A stretch of DNA of 64,000 bases, from the NCBI GenBank assembly GCA_039519185.1, contig CM076854.1:67705448-67769447 (forward strand), read 5' to 3'. This DNA comes from Astragalus membranaceus (taxonomy: Eukaryota > Streptophyta > Magnoliopsida > Fabales > Fabaceae). A program made the position numbers and the translations under genes. Shown here piece by piece: positions 9,689-20,461 of the stretch (positions within the stretch are counted from its first letter, which is position 1; every line of letters starts with the position of its first letter). Under the pieces are notes generated by a model, which did not search any database, had not been told where the DNA came from, and saw nothing but the letters and a program-made list of their open reading frames with translations.

Positions 9689-10572
9689 TGTTATTGAGTT
9701 TCAGAAAAATATTTCAAAAAATCAATCCACCGAAGAAATTACTGAGATGAGTCGCGGACTAGGCCGCTCTCTTTAAGACGTTTCGCGGCACTGCTCAAAG
9801 TTATGCAAGCAGGCTATCAACCACGACTTCCCCACGATAAAACAGCCCAGTCGAAACGGTTATGAAATATCAATCCACAGTGAAATTTTGCTCTAGAAAT
9901 ATACCCATATATTATGGTCCGAAGTCCACTCAAGTATGGCACGAAGACCACTCTAATTTAAAAACAAACAAAATAGGAAAGGGAGAAAAGAAGAAAACTA
10001 GGTACTGCTTCGAGTTTTCAGTGCGGTTTGCAATTTGAGCAGAGTGCTCTATTTATAGGGGAGTTCACCAACTTGGTGAGCAAGTAAGGTTGTTGGAGAG
10101 AATTTGCAACAACTTGTTGATTCGGTCAATTTTAATCAACGTATTCTCAAAACTACTATTTGGTCACAACTTGCAACAACTTGCAACAACGATGTTCAAC
10201 GTACTATTTGGTCACATTTATCGTAACAACTATTTTTGACCGGTTCAAAACTTGTGAGATAATTAAGGAACCGACTGTTGGAAACTTAGGGAGCAAGCAA
10301 CGCACAAAAAATAAAATGATTATTTTCAAAAAACTAAATTACACCACACAGCCCAAGCCCGGGCTCGCCCCGACAGAGTCGGGCCAGTCGGTCAGACAGA
10401 CAGCGGCGCGCGCGTGTGGTGGTCAGTTTATTTGCGTTCTCTCCCTTTAACAAAATTGGGTACCCCTTAGGGTCCAACCCAAGGTGTGAAGTCCAAACTT
10501 ATAAGCACTCTTAAAGTGCTTACTCTTTCCAATGTGGGACTTTTTTCAATTCACACAACACAAGTTCCAACA
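9689..10572 (-). repeat. Copia 3' LTR (884 bp)
   Basis: On the minus strand it runs from TGTTGGAACTTGTG (10572) to CTCAATAACA (9689). A minus-strand TATA box (CTATAAATAG) lies at 10050-10059. The sequence 9689-10058 repeats at 12610-12975 with scattered substitutions. Confidence 0.8.
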
Positions 10573-10585
10573 ATCCCTCACTTGA
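10573..10585 (-). other. Copia polypurine tract
   Basis: The minus-strand sequence AAGTGAGGGAT sits immediately before the LTR start TGTTGG, the expected position and composition of the plus-strand primer. Confidence 0.7.
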
Positions 10586-11089
10586 ATTTAAAAAAGGGTT
10601 TTAGAAGTAGCGTCAAATGCCTCCATAAAATTCTGCATAAACAGAGGTGTCATACGACTTGAACCTTTGCATAGCGGTTAGGATTTAGATTCAACAAGAG
10701 TGACTCGTAGTCTTGAACTCTATCTCTAACATCAAAACCACACACAACATTTTCCCTAGGTGTATTCTCAAAAGCCTGTGCTTTCATGGTCTTGCACGTC
10801 TATCCCAATTTAGTGATGCTCTAGGAATTTCTGCCAAGAATTCCATAGGAAGCGGCCCCACTTCTACATTCACAAAGGTGAGTCTATCAAGAGAACTCCT
10901 ATAGCTAGGTACTCCACTCCACATAGAGTATAGATCTCATTAAGAGTTTCTATTACCTCAACCTTACATCGCTTCAGGAATCATGCTTTTTTACCTATAA
11001 TAGCATGTTCATCTCCTATCACTTCACAACTTGTTATTACCCATTGAACCTAATTTTTGAGATCTCCAGTCTTTTAGGCCGGGTTACGA

Positions 11090-12338
11090 TCATGAGTGAC
11101 TCATGGTTCTAATGGCAGTAGTCCTATCTTGTGAGATGTATTTTGGACTTTCTTTTTGGCTAATCCTTTCGTCAATGGATCCACTAAGTTCTAATCAGTG
11201 CGTACATGATCTAGTCTCATAGCACCTTTTGAAAGAATTTCTCTAACAATGTTGTGCCTACGACATATTTTTCGTCTTTTATCGTTGTAATAAGGATTCT
11301 CTATTTTGCATTAGCCACGGAACTATCACAGTGGATCAACACAACTGGTGTCGGCCTTCCCATAAGGAATCTCTGCTATTTCAACCAACTAGCTTCTTCA
11401 CTGGCGGTCGCCAATGCTATCATTTCAGACTCCATAGTGGGTTGAACAGAAATGATCTGTTTCTTAGATTTCCAGGAGACAGACCACCAGCTATACTAAA
11501 TATATAGTCACTAGTTTCTTTGGAATCATTTGATAGAGTATTCCAATCAGCATCACTGTATCCTTCAAGTACAGCTGGAAATCTCTGATAATGTAATCAG
11601 ATTTTCATGGTACTTTTAAGGTATCTCATGACTCTCTCAATAGTGTGCCAATGGTCTATACTAGATCGACTGGTAAACATGCACATCAATCTCATGACAT
11701 AGGCAATGTCGGGTCTAGTACAATCAGTGGCATACCTTAAGCTGCCAATGATGCTCGCATATTCTGTTTGTCTAACACTGTCACTAGTGTTCTTAAAAAG
11801 TTTGACAATTGGATCATATGGTGAGCAGACAGGCCGGTTTACAATCAAAGTAGTTATATTTCTTTAAGATTTTCTCAATATAATGTGATTGATCCAAAGA
11901 AACTCCTTTCTCGTACCTAGTAATCTTAATACCAAAGATTACACTTGCTTCTCTGAGGTCTTTTATATCAAAGTTGTTGCACAACAATGATTTCACTTTA
12001 TTTACAACATGAATGTTTGATCCAAATATGAGTAAGTCGTCTACATAGAGACATATGATAGTGCAAATGTCATTTTCAGTTTTGTAAAAAATACATTTGT
12101 TTCTTTCATTCACTTTGAACCCATTCGATATAATCAAGTTATCAAACTTCTCATGCCATTGTTTAGGAGCTAGTTTAAGACCATACAGAGACTTATCCAA
12201 CTTACAGACCTTGTTTTCTTGCCCATGAATCACAAAACCATCAGCTTGCTCCATATAAATTACTTCTTCTGATTCACCATTTAAAAAAGCAATGTTAACA
12301 TCCATTTGGTGTACTACTAAGTTATAAATAGCAGTCAA
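11090..12338 (-). pseudogene. Copia reverse transcriptase and RNase H remnant
   Basis: The RT part (11814-12338) contains QMDVNIAFLNGE, VCKLDKSLYGLKLAPKQWHE and the catalytic ICLYVDDLLIFG, all hallmarks of Ty1/copia RT. A second frame (11597-11848) continues with SIIGSLRYATDCTRPDIAY and MRYLKSTMKI. RNase H follows as far as about 11090, with ADWNTLSNDSKETSDYIF, RRKICRRHNIVRE and NLVDPLTKGLAKKK recognisable across several stops and frameshifts. The YVDD box is intact, but the protein is broken and its upstream domains are deleted. Confidence 0.85.
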
Positions 12339-12609
12339 TGAATAGTATAGAGAAAATTGTTCTCTTTCTGTAGGAATATTTCTTTAGCTATTTTATCTCT
12401 TCTTTTCAAATCAGCTGTTTCAGTGAGCACTTGAATGTCATCTTTTAAATGTTGGCAACATTTTTTATATAATAAATAAAATAAAAATTTAATTTGTTGC
12501 CATTGATATTCTTGAAAATGAAACGATTTGTTGAAGTTAGAAACAGCAGAATCAGAGCCAGTAATGTCTTCCGCAGTCTTGCCTAAATTTTGAAACGTCT
12601 TAAAACTGT

Positions 12610-12975
12610 TGTTATTGAGTTTTACTAAAATATTTCAGAAACTCAATCCACCTAAGAAATTACTGGGATGAGTCGCAGACTAGGTCGCTCTCTTTAAGAA
12701 GTTTCGCAGCACTGCTCAAAGTTATGCAAGCAGGCTATCAACCACGACGTCCCCAAGATAAAACAGCCCAGTCGAAACTGTTAAGATATATCACTGCACG
12801 GTGAAATTTTGCTCTAGAAATACACCCTTATATTAAGGTCCGAAGACCACTCAAATATGGCACGAAGACCACTCCAATTTAAGAAGAAACAAAATAGGGA
12901 AGGGAGAATAGAAGAAAGCTCGGTACTGCTTCGAGTTTTCGGTGCGGTTTGCAATTTGCGCAGAGTGCTCTATTT
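12610..12975 (-). repeat. Copia 5' LTR, interrupted
   Basis: This repeats 9689-10058 and stops at CTCTATTTATA, the TATA region, where the next Ty3 LTR begins. The remaining ~510 bp of the LTR are not found at the far side of the Ty3 element because that side is truncated at 16323. Confidence 0.8.
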
Positions 12976-13583
12976 ATAACACCCCGGTATTTTTATTTAG
13001 TAAAAATACCCAAGTATACCATCCTTAGAACATCAGAGATATATTTCCTGCTTAGACACTGAATATCACTAAAAATTTTCGCTGAATATAAACCAAACAG
13101 TCTTATACACAAACAAGACGATACGGTTCTCAGACCATGAACCATCAGCAACTATAGTATTCAGTATCATACAAGAAAGCGGAAGAAAGATATAACACTA
13201 AAGACATAGTGTTTCAATACATAGACAACAAAGGGAAACATAAACTTAAGCATAATAGCTAAGTCATTAGCAACCATCCGAGCTCCACCTACTCGTGCCT
13301 CTGTGGTCCTCTCTTTCCCTGTTTCACGCTTCCTTTCCTTTCTTTCTTAATTCTCTTTTCTTTATTTTCTTTTATATTAAGTGGTAATGTGGTCAAATGA
13401 CCACATTGCCCTTAATCTCTAATTTCGTTTCTAAACCGTCTGTGATCCGTATTAACCGGTTAACGATCCTGAGACAACCAAATAATTAACTTTAGCACTC
13501 GATAAATACACAATTCAAGTACTAAAATATTTCATTTCGGTTTTCCTCCAAATAATTCGATTAATTATTTTGAGGATGTTACA
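12976..13583 (-). repeat. Ty3 3' LTR (about 608 bp)
   Basis: Minus-strand start is TGTAACATCCTCAAAAT at 13583; the end near 12976 reads CCGGGGTGTTATA where the other copy has CCGGGGTGTTACA. The final G-to-A change makes the left border uncertain by 2-3 bp. Confidence 0.8.
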
Positions 13584-13602
13584 TTCTCCCCAACTTTTTG
13601 TC
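13584..13602 (-). other. Ty3 polypurine tract
   Basis: The minus-strand sequence AAAAAGTTGGGGAGAA directly precedes the LTR start. Confidence 0.75.
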
Positions 13603-13828
13603 CTCAAAATTGAACAAACATTCCTCAAGAAAATAAATATGGATTTCATGTTCACATATCGTCCTCCAACTCCCAAGTAGCTCCCTCGGTGGAAAAACCA
13701 TTCCAAATCACTTTGACAATGGGAATTGTCTTTGTCCGAAGCGTTCTCTCGCCACGTTCCGTGATGTAACTATGATGAGGTTGGAAACACAGGTCCGGTG
13801 AAAGGTCAATCATCTCAATATTCAATGG

Positions 13829-15685
13829 CTAACCCGGATCGAAAATGTTCTTACGCAATTTGAGACACATGGAATATCTAATGCAGATCGGACAATGGTG
13901 GAGGCAAAGCAATACGGTATGATAGTGGCCAACTCGTTCTGTAATTTGGAAAGGTCCAACATACCGAGGACTGAGTTTCTTCGCCCGTAATGCTCTACCT
14001 GTACCAATCGTTGGTGACAATCTTATAAATACCTGATCACTAGGCTCAAACTCGAAAGGCCTTCTTCTTTTATCGGCATAGCTCTTCTGCCTAATCAGCG
14101 CATCGGCTACAACATTGGTCCTCCCTGGATGATACTTCACTCAAATCATAAGCAATGCACAACTTCGTGCTACTGTTCTTCTTTTGACTAGCAACACTAG
14201 AGTATTCCATGGAGAAGTACTCGACTAATTAACTTCTTTGTTATCGACTCATTAAGTTGGGATTTCAATTCCTTTAATTCTAAAGGAGACATTCGATAAG
14301 GAACTATAGATATTGATCCTGTCCCAGGAACCAATTCTATAGAAAATTCTACCTCTCTATCTGGTGGTACAGAAGAGACTTCATCCGGAAAAACATCCAG
14401 AAATTCATTAACAACTTGGACAGATGCAAATCTAAACCAATTTCAGTGGATGTAGATAATATAATAGCATCAGCTTCCGCACCTTGGAACAATGACTGTT
14501 TTGCTGAGCTGAAAGAGATAACTGCTTCGGAATTTTTGTTTGTCAATCCCACAGATTCGGAGGCGAAGCTGATGGTTCGATCGGTACAGTTGATTGTTAC
14601 ATGATTTGCGGCCATCCAATTCATACCCAGAACAATGTCCATACTCCTCATAGGCAAGCAAATAAATTTCACAACAAAATTTCTGTCCCCTATGACAAGT
14701 AGACAATTTTTACACAATGATTGGGTCTGGACCCGACCCTTGGCTGCCGTTAAAATAGTTATAGGCTCGCACTATAGAACAATGGGTTGCACCGGAATCA
14801 TATAATATATTGACCGAGTTATTGAAAAGAGATCTCATACCCCTCAGTGAATTGTCATTGGGTGGGATGGTCTGAGCATCCAGAGTGTTGACTCTCCCCT
14901 GTCTAGGAGCATCTGGTGTTCCGTTTTGATTCTTCTTTGCTGGGCACGCATTTGCATAGTGGCCCTCTTCATCACAATAATAGCACCGGTTTGGTCTTGG
15001 TGGACAATCTCCACGGTGATGCCTTCCACAATTTCTACAATTCATGTACTGTGCAGAATCAGGCGATTGCACCTGCTTCCCTTTATAATCGCTTCCCTTG
15101 TCTGAGTCATGCCGGGGACCCATCTGAGAACTAGATGGTCCATTGCTCCTCTTATTCTGATGGAACGCTTTTCTGCTTGCATACAATAATGTCAAATCAC
15201 TTTCGGCAATATAGGCTTGTTGTACCATGGCTGCATAGTTGCTCCTCGGAAAAGAACTTAGGCTTTGTGCAATATCCTCTCTCAGCCCATACTTGTACCA
15301 GTCAGTTTTCCATCGGTCGTTGGGAGCATATCCAGCTAAACCGAAGAATTGATACGACTCTTCAAATTTAGCCGTTTATTGGCCCACCTCTGAACTCGGA
15401 GGGTTTCATCTTCAAGAATTCTGTGAAGACCCTTCTTGGGTTCACTTGTGGCTCATGAGCTTGTTGCTGCTGAGCATTTTGCTGCTGTGTCAATTGTTGC
15501 TGATGCATAAGCATCATATCGTGCATCATTTTCTGTTGGTTCTCAATCACATTTTGCATCCATTCGAAATGTGGATCAGCAGGAGGAGGAACTCCTCTAC
15601 CTCTTCTGGCCATGATTCTGCGAAATATGCACAAAGTATTAAGTTGATCAAACTCAATGTCTAATACCATACTAAGAAGAATCAA
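13829..15685 (-). pseudogene. Ty3 gag-pol deletion derivative
   Basis: In minus-strand order: a gag N-terminus (15368-15685; MARRGRGVPPPADP, then a Q-rich stretch ending in KMKPSEFRGG); gag zinc knuckles (14710-15228; CRNCGRHHRGDC and CYYCDEEGHYANAC); a protease with ILYDSGATHCSI and IVLGMNWMAANHV; the start of RT near 14220-14350 (VPYRMSPLELKEL); then the RNase H tail (KYHPGRTNVVADAL) joined almost directly to the integrase C-terminal region (FIRLSPTIGTGRALRAKKLS). RT catalytic core, most of RNase H and the integrase DDE core are absent. Frames are broken by several shifts. Confidence 0.85.
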
Positions 15686-15735
15686 AACGAAAGGAAGTAA
15701 AAGACTCTAACATCTAAGTCCGACTAAGTCGAACC

Positions 15736-15747
15736 GCTCTGATACCA
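15736..15747 (-). other. Primer-binding site, initiator Met tRNA type
   Basis: The minus-strand TGGTATCAGAGC lies 2 bp from the end of the 5' LTR at 15750, the standard site for many plant Ty3 elements. Confidence 0.85.
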
Positions 15748-15749
15748 AC

Positions 15750-16323
15750 TGTAACACCCCGGTATTTTTATTTAGTAAAAATACCCAAGTATACCATCCT
15801 TAGAACATCAGAGATATATTTCCTGCTTAGACACTGAATATGACTAAAACTTTTCGCTGAATTTAAACCAAACAATCTTATACACAAACAAGACGATACG
15901 GTTCTCAGACCATGAACCATCAGCAACTATAGTATTCAGTATCATACAAGAAAGCGGAAGAAAGATATAACACTAAAGTCATAGTGTTTCAATACATAGA
16001 CAACAAAGGGAAACATAAACTTAGGCATAATAGCTAAGTCATCAGCAACCATCCGAGCTCCACCTACTCGTGCCTCTGTGGTCCTCTCTTTCCCTGTTTC
16101 ACGCTTCCTTTCTTTCTTAATTCTCTTTTCTTTCTTAATTCTCTTTTCTTTCTTTTCTTTTATATTAAGTGGTAATGTGGTCAAATGACCACATTGCCCT
16201 TAATCTCTAATTTCGTTTCTAAACCGTCCGTGATCCGTATTAACCGGTTAACGATCCTGAGACAACCAAATAATTAACTTTAGCGCTCGATAAGTACACA
16301 ATTCAAGTACTAAAATATTTCAT
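15750..16323 (-). repeat. Ty3 5' LTR, truncated at 16323
   Basis: This aligns with 12976-13540. It stops at TACTAAAATATTTCAT, where Athila-like LTR sequence begins, and contains a TTCTTTCTTAATTCTC duplication not present in the other copy. Confidence 0.8.
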
Positions 16324-17328
16324 TGGGGCAAGGATTATTAAAGTGTCCTTAAATAACCACTATCCATATTATCCTTTGAGATCAATTTCTAAACTATGTC
16401 TGAATCTATAAATAGTACTTATATTTAGGTGATCAGTTCTAAAATAAGTTTGGAAATAGTATCACAAAAAGGATAAAAAAGCTAAGGATCAAATATATTG
16501 CATTAAACCTTTAAAACTCCATTACATAGTTACAAGCATCCCAACTATAAAGTGACTAGCTCATAATGAGCAACAAAAACAAGAAATAAAGCATAGATGC
16601 ATAATCTAATGCCAAAAATCCGAAATTACAAGGAAGGAAATATACTAAGAAGAGATAGACTGAGAATAGCTCCAAGAACAGTGATAATGGAGGTACAAAC
16701 ATCTCCCTAATCCAAGAAAAACTCCAAGTAATGTCAGCTCGAGTGATGCTGCAGCATTGCTCCCAGTTCTATTGTGCAGAGTTTCTACTTTGTATTGTGA
16801 AAATGGAGCTTGGAAAGAAAATGAAGCGAAAGGCTATGTCTAAACCTTTCCTCCTTCGAACCGGCCTCCTTAATGAAGAAGATGAGCTGCCTTTTATAGT
16901 CCTAGGGTTGAGAAAGGCATGGAAAACCCTTTAATACCCATATTTTGTCTTCTAGTGAGCCCAAAAGTACTATGTGCTCATACAAAATGAGAATATTCTG
17001 GATAAAGATGCTGGTCCCAATTTAGGACGTGTCTGTCCTTTTCTGACAACTGTCAGGCGCTGAAATTAGCGCAGAAATTGCCTCCACCATTTTCTCTCTC
17101 ATCTGTCATAGGAACTGATGTTGTTGCATCAAATGCTGCAGCATTTATACTGAACAAACATGTTAAAACACAAATGGGGCACCAAAGTGTCAAATGATCA
17201 CAGACTAGAATCAATCCCTCTTTTACACTAAACAATATATTTTAACTAATTAAACACAATATTACTTTAGAAATTACAACAATTTAAGCTAAGAAAGCAT
17301 AAATAACTCTTATAAATAAGAGTTATCA
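16324..17328 (-). repeat. Athila-like 3' LTR, truncated
   Basis: Minus-strand start is TGATAACTCTTATTTAT at 17328. It matches 31857-32504 of the other LTR but carries about 340 bp (roughly 16770-17110) missing there. Its left part, equivalent to 31413-31856, is lost. Confidence 0.8.
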
Positions 17329-17343
17329 CACCCCCCCCCCAAA
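17329..17343 (-). other. Athila-like polypurine tract
   Basis: Minus strand AATTTGGGGGGGGGGTG lies directly before TGATAACTC, a G-rich PPT usual for this lineage. Confidence 0.8.
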
Positions 17344-17485
17344 TTTAAACCATTGCTTGTCCTCAAGCAATGACGCTTGACAAAGAACAAACAACCCAAA
17401 AACAAAGGCGTAGATAAGTTGCACAAATAATTCAAACAGATTTTCAAAGATGCTCTAATTGGGCTCAATTTTCAGATTCTCACTC

Positions 17486-17533
<48 letters not shown>

Positions 17534-17936
17534 TGCTTTTCACAATATCCAGAGTTATTAGTGCTCAATTGTGAATGTGTGACTATTAGGCTTAGTCCAT
17601 CTCTTAGCAAGTTTCAAATTTTCACCTAGCCTTAGGGAGAATGGTTTTCTTTTGGTTATGCCAAGGATTTTTCAAAAAGAATGGTAGTCTAACAACTTCA
17701 GCATAAGGATGGGGGGCTTCAAAGCACAACAGAGGGCTTGATTAAACAAATAAGATCACTTGGTCAATGCACTAACCCTTATTTTTTCCTCCCTTTTCTC
17801 ACAGGTTGACCACTTTTTTTACGGAAACCAAAGTGTGCCACCCACAAATTGGTCTCCCTACTTCATAGCCAACCTAACTACAATGTCTTTTGACTGAAAC
17901 TATAATGTTTCGCCCACAAAACAACCTCCCTACTTA
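17344..17936. other. Athila-like 3' non-coding region with (CA)n
   Basis: No gene seen. A (CA)n run of about 45 bp lies at 17487-17531. The sequence resumes after the copia insertion at 23498. Confidence 0.5.
17487..17531. repeat. (CA)n microsatellite
   Basis: About 22 uninterrupted CA dinucleotides. Confidence 0.95.
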
Positions 17937-18163
17937 TGTTATGAATATTTATATTAGTGGATGTCCACTACCCTTCTCCCTCCTTCTCATTACTCTCTAG
18001 TGTATTACTCTCTAGTGTAGTGGCCTTTTAAAGTAAACCACTCACTTACCAATCCCCTACCCTATAAATAGGACTATCTCCTATGTATATTTGGGCACTT
18101 GAAGCAAATAGAAAATCTCTCATATTCCATTCTTCTTCTTGGTCTTTTATGTCTTATTTCACA
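17937..18163 (+). repeat. Copia 5' LTR (227 bp)
   Basis: The TATA box CTATAAATAG is at about 18062. It contains a duplicated TTACTCTCTAGTGTA relative to the 3' LTR. Confidence 0.85.
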
Positions 18164-18180
18164 ACACGTTATCAGCACGA
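18164..18180 (+). other. Copia primer-binding region
   Basis: ACACGTTATCAGCACGA sits directly after the LTR, a conserved position in one group of plant copia elements. The tRNA partner is not established here. Confidence 0.6.
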
Positions 18181-20461
18181 AGCTCTAAACATTCTAAGCT
18201 CAAGCCAACCACATGGAGGCTGCACTAAACTCAAGGGAAGGAGAGTGGAGCGGACATGACAGGGCTAAATGACAAACGAGCATTGGTACACCAAAACAGT
18301 AGCAACTAGCTATTAGAAAAGAGGCATTGGACATCTAAAAGGTGAGTAAAACTCTTTTGAAAACTTCCACGGTATGACTTTTTGGGGGGGCTTTGGTGTT
18401 TTGCGATGTGCATAAACGAATGGTTTTGAGATTATTCTAGGTATTATCATTGGATTACCTTTCAATAAAATTTTGATAGCTTCTGGAAAGATTAACTCAT
18501 TCTAGTTTTGTATTGATGGTATAACGGCCCTCCTTTGCAAATTGTATATTATGTTTGAATCTGATATTTGTTAATATTGTTTTCCATATGCATAATCATA
18601 ATTTTGGTGGAACGATTTCTTACCGCCTTGATGTGTGAATGGTTCAGTTATATAATTGTAATTAGAATTGATTATTGAGATGAAGGGACAAAAGGAAATA
18701 TAACATAGTCGCATAAGTTTCTTGTTTACGGTTCTCCTGGGAACTTATTTAAAATATGTATACCCACATTGTCTTTTACTATTAAAATAATAAAGCTTAC
18801 TATAGTAGACTAATCACTTGTACATAGTTTGGTAGCCATTGTAGAGAATATATAGGATGGTAATGTGGTTACTATGACGAGTAGGGATATTGTGTTTTAT
18901 TTTATGAAAAGTTTTTATTTATATGGTGACTAATCACACACCTCTAAACCTTCTATGGTACATTAATTCTGAGGATTTTGATAAAAAAAGAATTAAAGAT
19001 TTCAAAAAGTAATTTATGTAATAGTGTTATGAAGAATATGATATTAGTGGATATTCACTCTCTTTCTTCCATATTCCCATTACTCTCTTTAGTAATTGGG
19101 TTGTTAGTGCCTTTTGATGATTGTCCTATTCACTTGCCAACAACAAACAAGCAAGTTATGATATATGTCTATGTTAAGGGATACTACAACAATTGTTACT
19201 GATTATCATTATTTTTATTACTCTTATCATCATTACTATTAGTTTTTATATGTTACCTTGGCTTTTGATGATTGTGACTCCATATATTCTTTGCATTTGT
19301 AACAATTTTATAAACATTATCTCTTGGGATTGTGACTTTTAGAATTATGGTTATATGTTAATTTCCCAAATTAATTCCTTGTGATTTGTATTTTTTACTT
19401 AATTGTAAATATATTGTAAATCTTAATGTGTTATCAATATGATACATTCACACACATTTGAAGTGAAATACTAAGACTTCCATCTTCTCTCATTCTCTCA
19501 TTCTCTTGTTCTTCTTTTGATATAGTCTTGCTTATTTTATAATAGGTTATCAAGATGAAATCCAGAAGAATTCGTCATTTAAGCATCCCAAAAGGATTGC
19601 ACAAATAACAAAATATTGAAGCATTCTATAGGATTGCTCAAAGTGTGAAAAATTGAGATATAGTTCTTGAAGAACTACTTAAGAAAAAAATTATTAATAT
19701 TCAACCATCAATGGAGGGTTGTTCAAAGAATGATGGTAATCATATAAACTCGTGGTATAATTCTTGAAGAACAAATAGTTAAAAATAATGATTTTTCTTG
19801 ATCATCACTAATGAAAGATTTGTGGTCAAGTTCTTGAAGAACTAAACCTTTAGACCATGATTGTAATTTAAAAGATCTATTTGATCTTAGTTTAACTTGA
19901 ACAAAGGAAAATAAGGGGAAATGTATTTATTTATCCTACTCCAATATGCTCCTGAAGTAGCAAAAGTGAGAAAATATTTTAGAATGTTTTGAAAATTTAG
20001 TCACAATTGTGATTGAACAAAGGACTTATGAATGATTAAAATAAAAGATCACATAATGGATTGAACTTTATACCCAGAAGTGAATAAATTACTTTATTCC
20101 CTTATAACATTGCTTAAAGCATAGATTTTTCTTTGGTTATCGTTTAGATATGAAATATATTTCTTGAACAACATATGATCATAAAATATGATTTTCTTTG
20201 ATAATCCTTTATAAAAGTTTTGTGGGGTGAGTTCTTGAAGAACTATACATTTAGATTGTGAATGTAATTCGTTAGATCTATTCTAACTTTGTATATTTTT
20301 TTTCTATAGAAGAGTAAAAGAAAAGACATATATAGTAAAGTAAACTTCATTTCTAGAAGTGAATGATTTACATTAAAATTTTGGGGACAACAAAAGTTGT
20401 GGTTATGATTATTGATGTAGTAAAGGTTATCATTATCCTATTTAAAGGTCATTAGTATAAT
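18181..20461 (+). other. Copia leader/gag region, decayed, with an internal LTR-like copy
   Basis: No open gag remains. At about 19023-19546 lies a diverged relative of the flanking LTR: TGTTATGAAGAATATG, TATTAGTGGAT and TTACTCTCTTTAGTA at its start, and a GGTTATCAAGATGAA primer-like motif after its end. The composite arrangement suggests an older related element or a recombinant. Confidence 0.5.

Larger units (their letters stand above)
9689..12975 (-). mobile_element. Ty1/copia element, internally deleted
   Basis: The minus-strand element has a left LTR (3' LTR) at 9689-10572 and part of a right LTR (5' LTR) at 12610-12975, with copia RT and RNase H remnants between. Gag, protease and integrase are missing. 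Minus-strand sequence downstream of the 5' LTR passes within about 270 bp to the RT motif, so a large deletion has occurred. The right LTR is interrupted at its TATA box by the Ty3 element at 12976. Confidence 0.8.
12976..16323 (-). mobile_element. Ty3/gypsy element with deleted RT and integrase cores
   Basis: Minus-strand element. The 3' LTR is 12976-13583, the PPT is at 13584, gag-pol remnants occupy 13829-15685, the Met-type primer site is 15736-15747, and the 5' LTR is 15750-16323, truncated on the right. The two LTR copies share AACACCCCGGTATTTTTA and remain highly similar, so the insertion is fairly young despite its deletions. Confidence 0.85.
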
